Shown: piece by piece, positions 6,717 to 7,646 of the stretch
Layout of the letters: every line of letters begins with the position of its first letter
Position numbering within the stretch: the stretch's first letter is position 1
NCBI GenBank assembly: GCA_020058965.1
Contig: JAGVCY010000279.1
Coordinates: forward strand, 1 to 7,646
Direction of reading: 5' to 3'
Length of the DNA stretch: 7,646 nt
Source: Candidatus Omnitrophota bacterium
GTDB taxonomy: Bacteria > Omnitrophota > Gorgyraeia > 2-02-FULL-51-18 > JAGOUK01
The notes under the pieces: generated by a model
Seen by the model: only the letters and a program-made list of their open reading frames with translations
What the model was told of the DNA's origin: nothing
The model's database searches: none
Position numbers and translations under genes: made by a program

Positions 6717-6745
6717 ACTATAACACCCGGTTTGGGCTCTGTCAA
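6717..6745 (-). promoter_or_regulatory. Sigma70 promoter of the tRNA-Ala/tRNA-Leu unit
   Basis: Read on the minus strand: TTGACA (6745-6740, perfect -35), a 17-bp spacer, then TATAGT (6722-6717, five of six bases). Transcription should start near 6710, leaving a leader of about 39 nt before tRNA-Ala. AT-rich sequence (TTAAATTCGCCTAAAT) just upstream of the -35 may act as an UP element, as is common for stable RNA promoters. The remainder of the 124-bp gap (6672-6795) shows no terminator for the nuclease gene. Confidence 0.9.
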
Positions 6746-6795
6746 TTTAGGCGAATTTAAGCTGGATTTAACCTGCTTTTTGCTGATTTTATCTG

Positions 6796-7646
6796 CTATT
6801 CGGCAAGCGCTCGCTCTGCCATCTCCGCATAGCAATTTATCAAATCTGTTTCGTATTTTGGCGTATCGAGCGGTGTTAATTCGACCGGCACCAAAAGCCC
6901 TTCGCGCGTGTAGTACAAAGCGGCTCGGTGAGGCCGGCCGGCGAGAAGTTTTCGTAAACAAAAAGCGTATATCTGCAGCTGGCGATGATGCTCGGGCTTT
7001 TCGGACACGGTGGTTTTGTAATCGACGAGCGTCCACTTTCCGTCCGGCGCCTCAAAAAGCAAATCCACTTGCCCCTTGATCGAACCCATCTCACGGCCCT
7101 CTGCCCGCATCCGGTAAATAAACGGCAGTTCCCGATAAATCGGCCGGGCCGCGCGCTCAGAGCCCCTCAAGTCATCCGCCAAACGGGATGATAAAAACAA
7201 CTTTAGGCCGTGTTCAAGATCAGGCCGCGCGGCCGCGTCCATCCGATGAGAAAAATCCTTTATCAACCGCCCCGCCTCGTCGGCCGGCTCACGACCAAAG
7301 TTCGTGTGCTGCAGCATCTCATGAAACAAATGTCCGACACTGGATGCGGCCAAAAGCGTCTCTTCCCGCCCCTCCGAATCCGCAAAAAATACCGCCCGCC
7401 CTTCACCGGGGATCTCCGCCAGGTCCGAAACAGTCAAGTCCGTCGTCTGCCGATACGGCCGCGACCGATCCTGTAGGTTCTGAAAAACTGCTTCGACCTC
7501 CGCATCAAATGTCTTGGTCGATTGTGTTCCGTCAGCGACCGCGGGCCTCTGGTTGGGCTTCAAATCTTCCGCTTCCCCGCACCCGCCCGCAGGCACAACT
7601 TTCCGCCGCACACTCCAACCGTCCCCGCTCGTTCCGGCCCAACCCC
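6796..7646 (-). CDS. RecB/AddA-type PD-(D/E)XK nuclease domain, C-terminal part of a larger protein (cut by window edge)
   Basis: The visible 283 or so residues are the end of a gene; the frame stays open to the right edge, with at least 11 more codons (including GTSGDGWS) before a GTG at 7611, so that GTG is not a credible start. Numbering visible residues from the edge, a linker (1-65) leads into a RecB-family nuclease: SSVGHLFHEML (H105), YRELPF (E172), GQVDLLFE (D194), VDYKT (D208, K210) and QLQIYAF (Q222, Y226), the full metal-binding and catalytic set. In AddA, RecB and related proteins this domain sits after a UvrD-type helicase and degrades DNA ends during recombinational repair. The cysteine cluster of AddB is absent, which favours AddA-like. 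A helicase half is expected beyond the window but not seen. The TAG stop is at 6798-6796. Confidence 0.85.
   Translation of the reverse strand, partial: GWAGTSGDGWSVRRKVVPAGGCGEAEDLKPNQRPAVADGTQSTKTFDAEVEAVFQNLQDRSRPYRQTTDLTVSDLAEIPGEGRAVFFADSEGREETLLAASSVGHLFHEMLQHTNFGREPADEAGRLIKDFSHRMDAAARPDLEHGLKLFLSSRLADDLRGSERAARPIYRELPFIYRMRAEGREMGSIKGQVDLLFEAPDGKWTLVDYKTTVSEKPEHHRQLQIYAFCLRKLLAGRPHRAALYYTREGLLVPVELTPLDTPKYETDLINCYAEMAERALAE

Noticed and set aside
7609..7611. GTG as the start of a 271-residue stand-alone nuclease
   Set aside because: The frame continues without a stop to the window edge, no ribosome site precedes the GTG, and this domain is usually the C-terminus of a helicase-nuclease.

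Overview
Every feature I can support is read from the minus strand, so the window reads biologically from its right end to its left. The order is: the C-terminal end of a RecB/AddA-type nuclease (cut by the right edge), tRNA-Ala(GGC), tRNA-Leu(CAA), a TolC-family outer-membrane channel, an RND efflux pump of the hydrophobe/amphiphile class, the magnesium channel MgtE, and the first 78 codons of leucyl-tRNA synthetase (cut by the left edge).

The organism is a bacterium with an outer membrane, shown by the TolC-family protein with a signal peptide. GC content is moderate, roughly mid-50s percent by eye. The LeuS N-terminus is of the form common in most bacteria. Nothing here fixes the phylum. 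The mixed signals (Shine-Dalgarno sites before tolC and the pump gene, none before mgtE and leuS) would suit a deep or uncultivated diderm lineage, but that is a guess.

Layout. 6796-7646 is the nuclease C-terminus. 6672-6795 is intergenic and holds a near-perfect sigma70 promoter (TTGACA, 17 bp, TATAGT) driving the tRNA pair. tRNA-Ala is 6596-6671 and tRNA-Leu is 6388-6471. Between them sits a 106-bp inverted-repeat element that begins at the last base of tRNA-Ala. 6196-6387 is a 192-bp gene-free stretch packed with hairpins. The efflux operon runs from 6195 to 1679, with a second copy of the inverted-repeat element starting inside the stop codon of the channel gene. mgtE (1615-239) and leuS (from 235) follow, separated from each other by only 3 bp.

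The channel and pump are two of the three parts of a tripartite efflux machine. No periplasmic adaptor gene is present in the window. The most unusual content is non-coding: a repeat family with at least two and probably three copies, two of which start exactly at the 3' end of a gene, and a probable leaderless start for mgtE.
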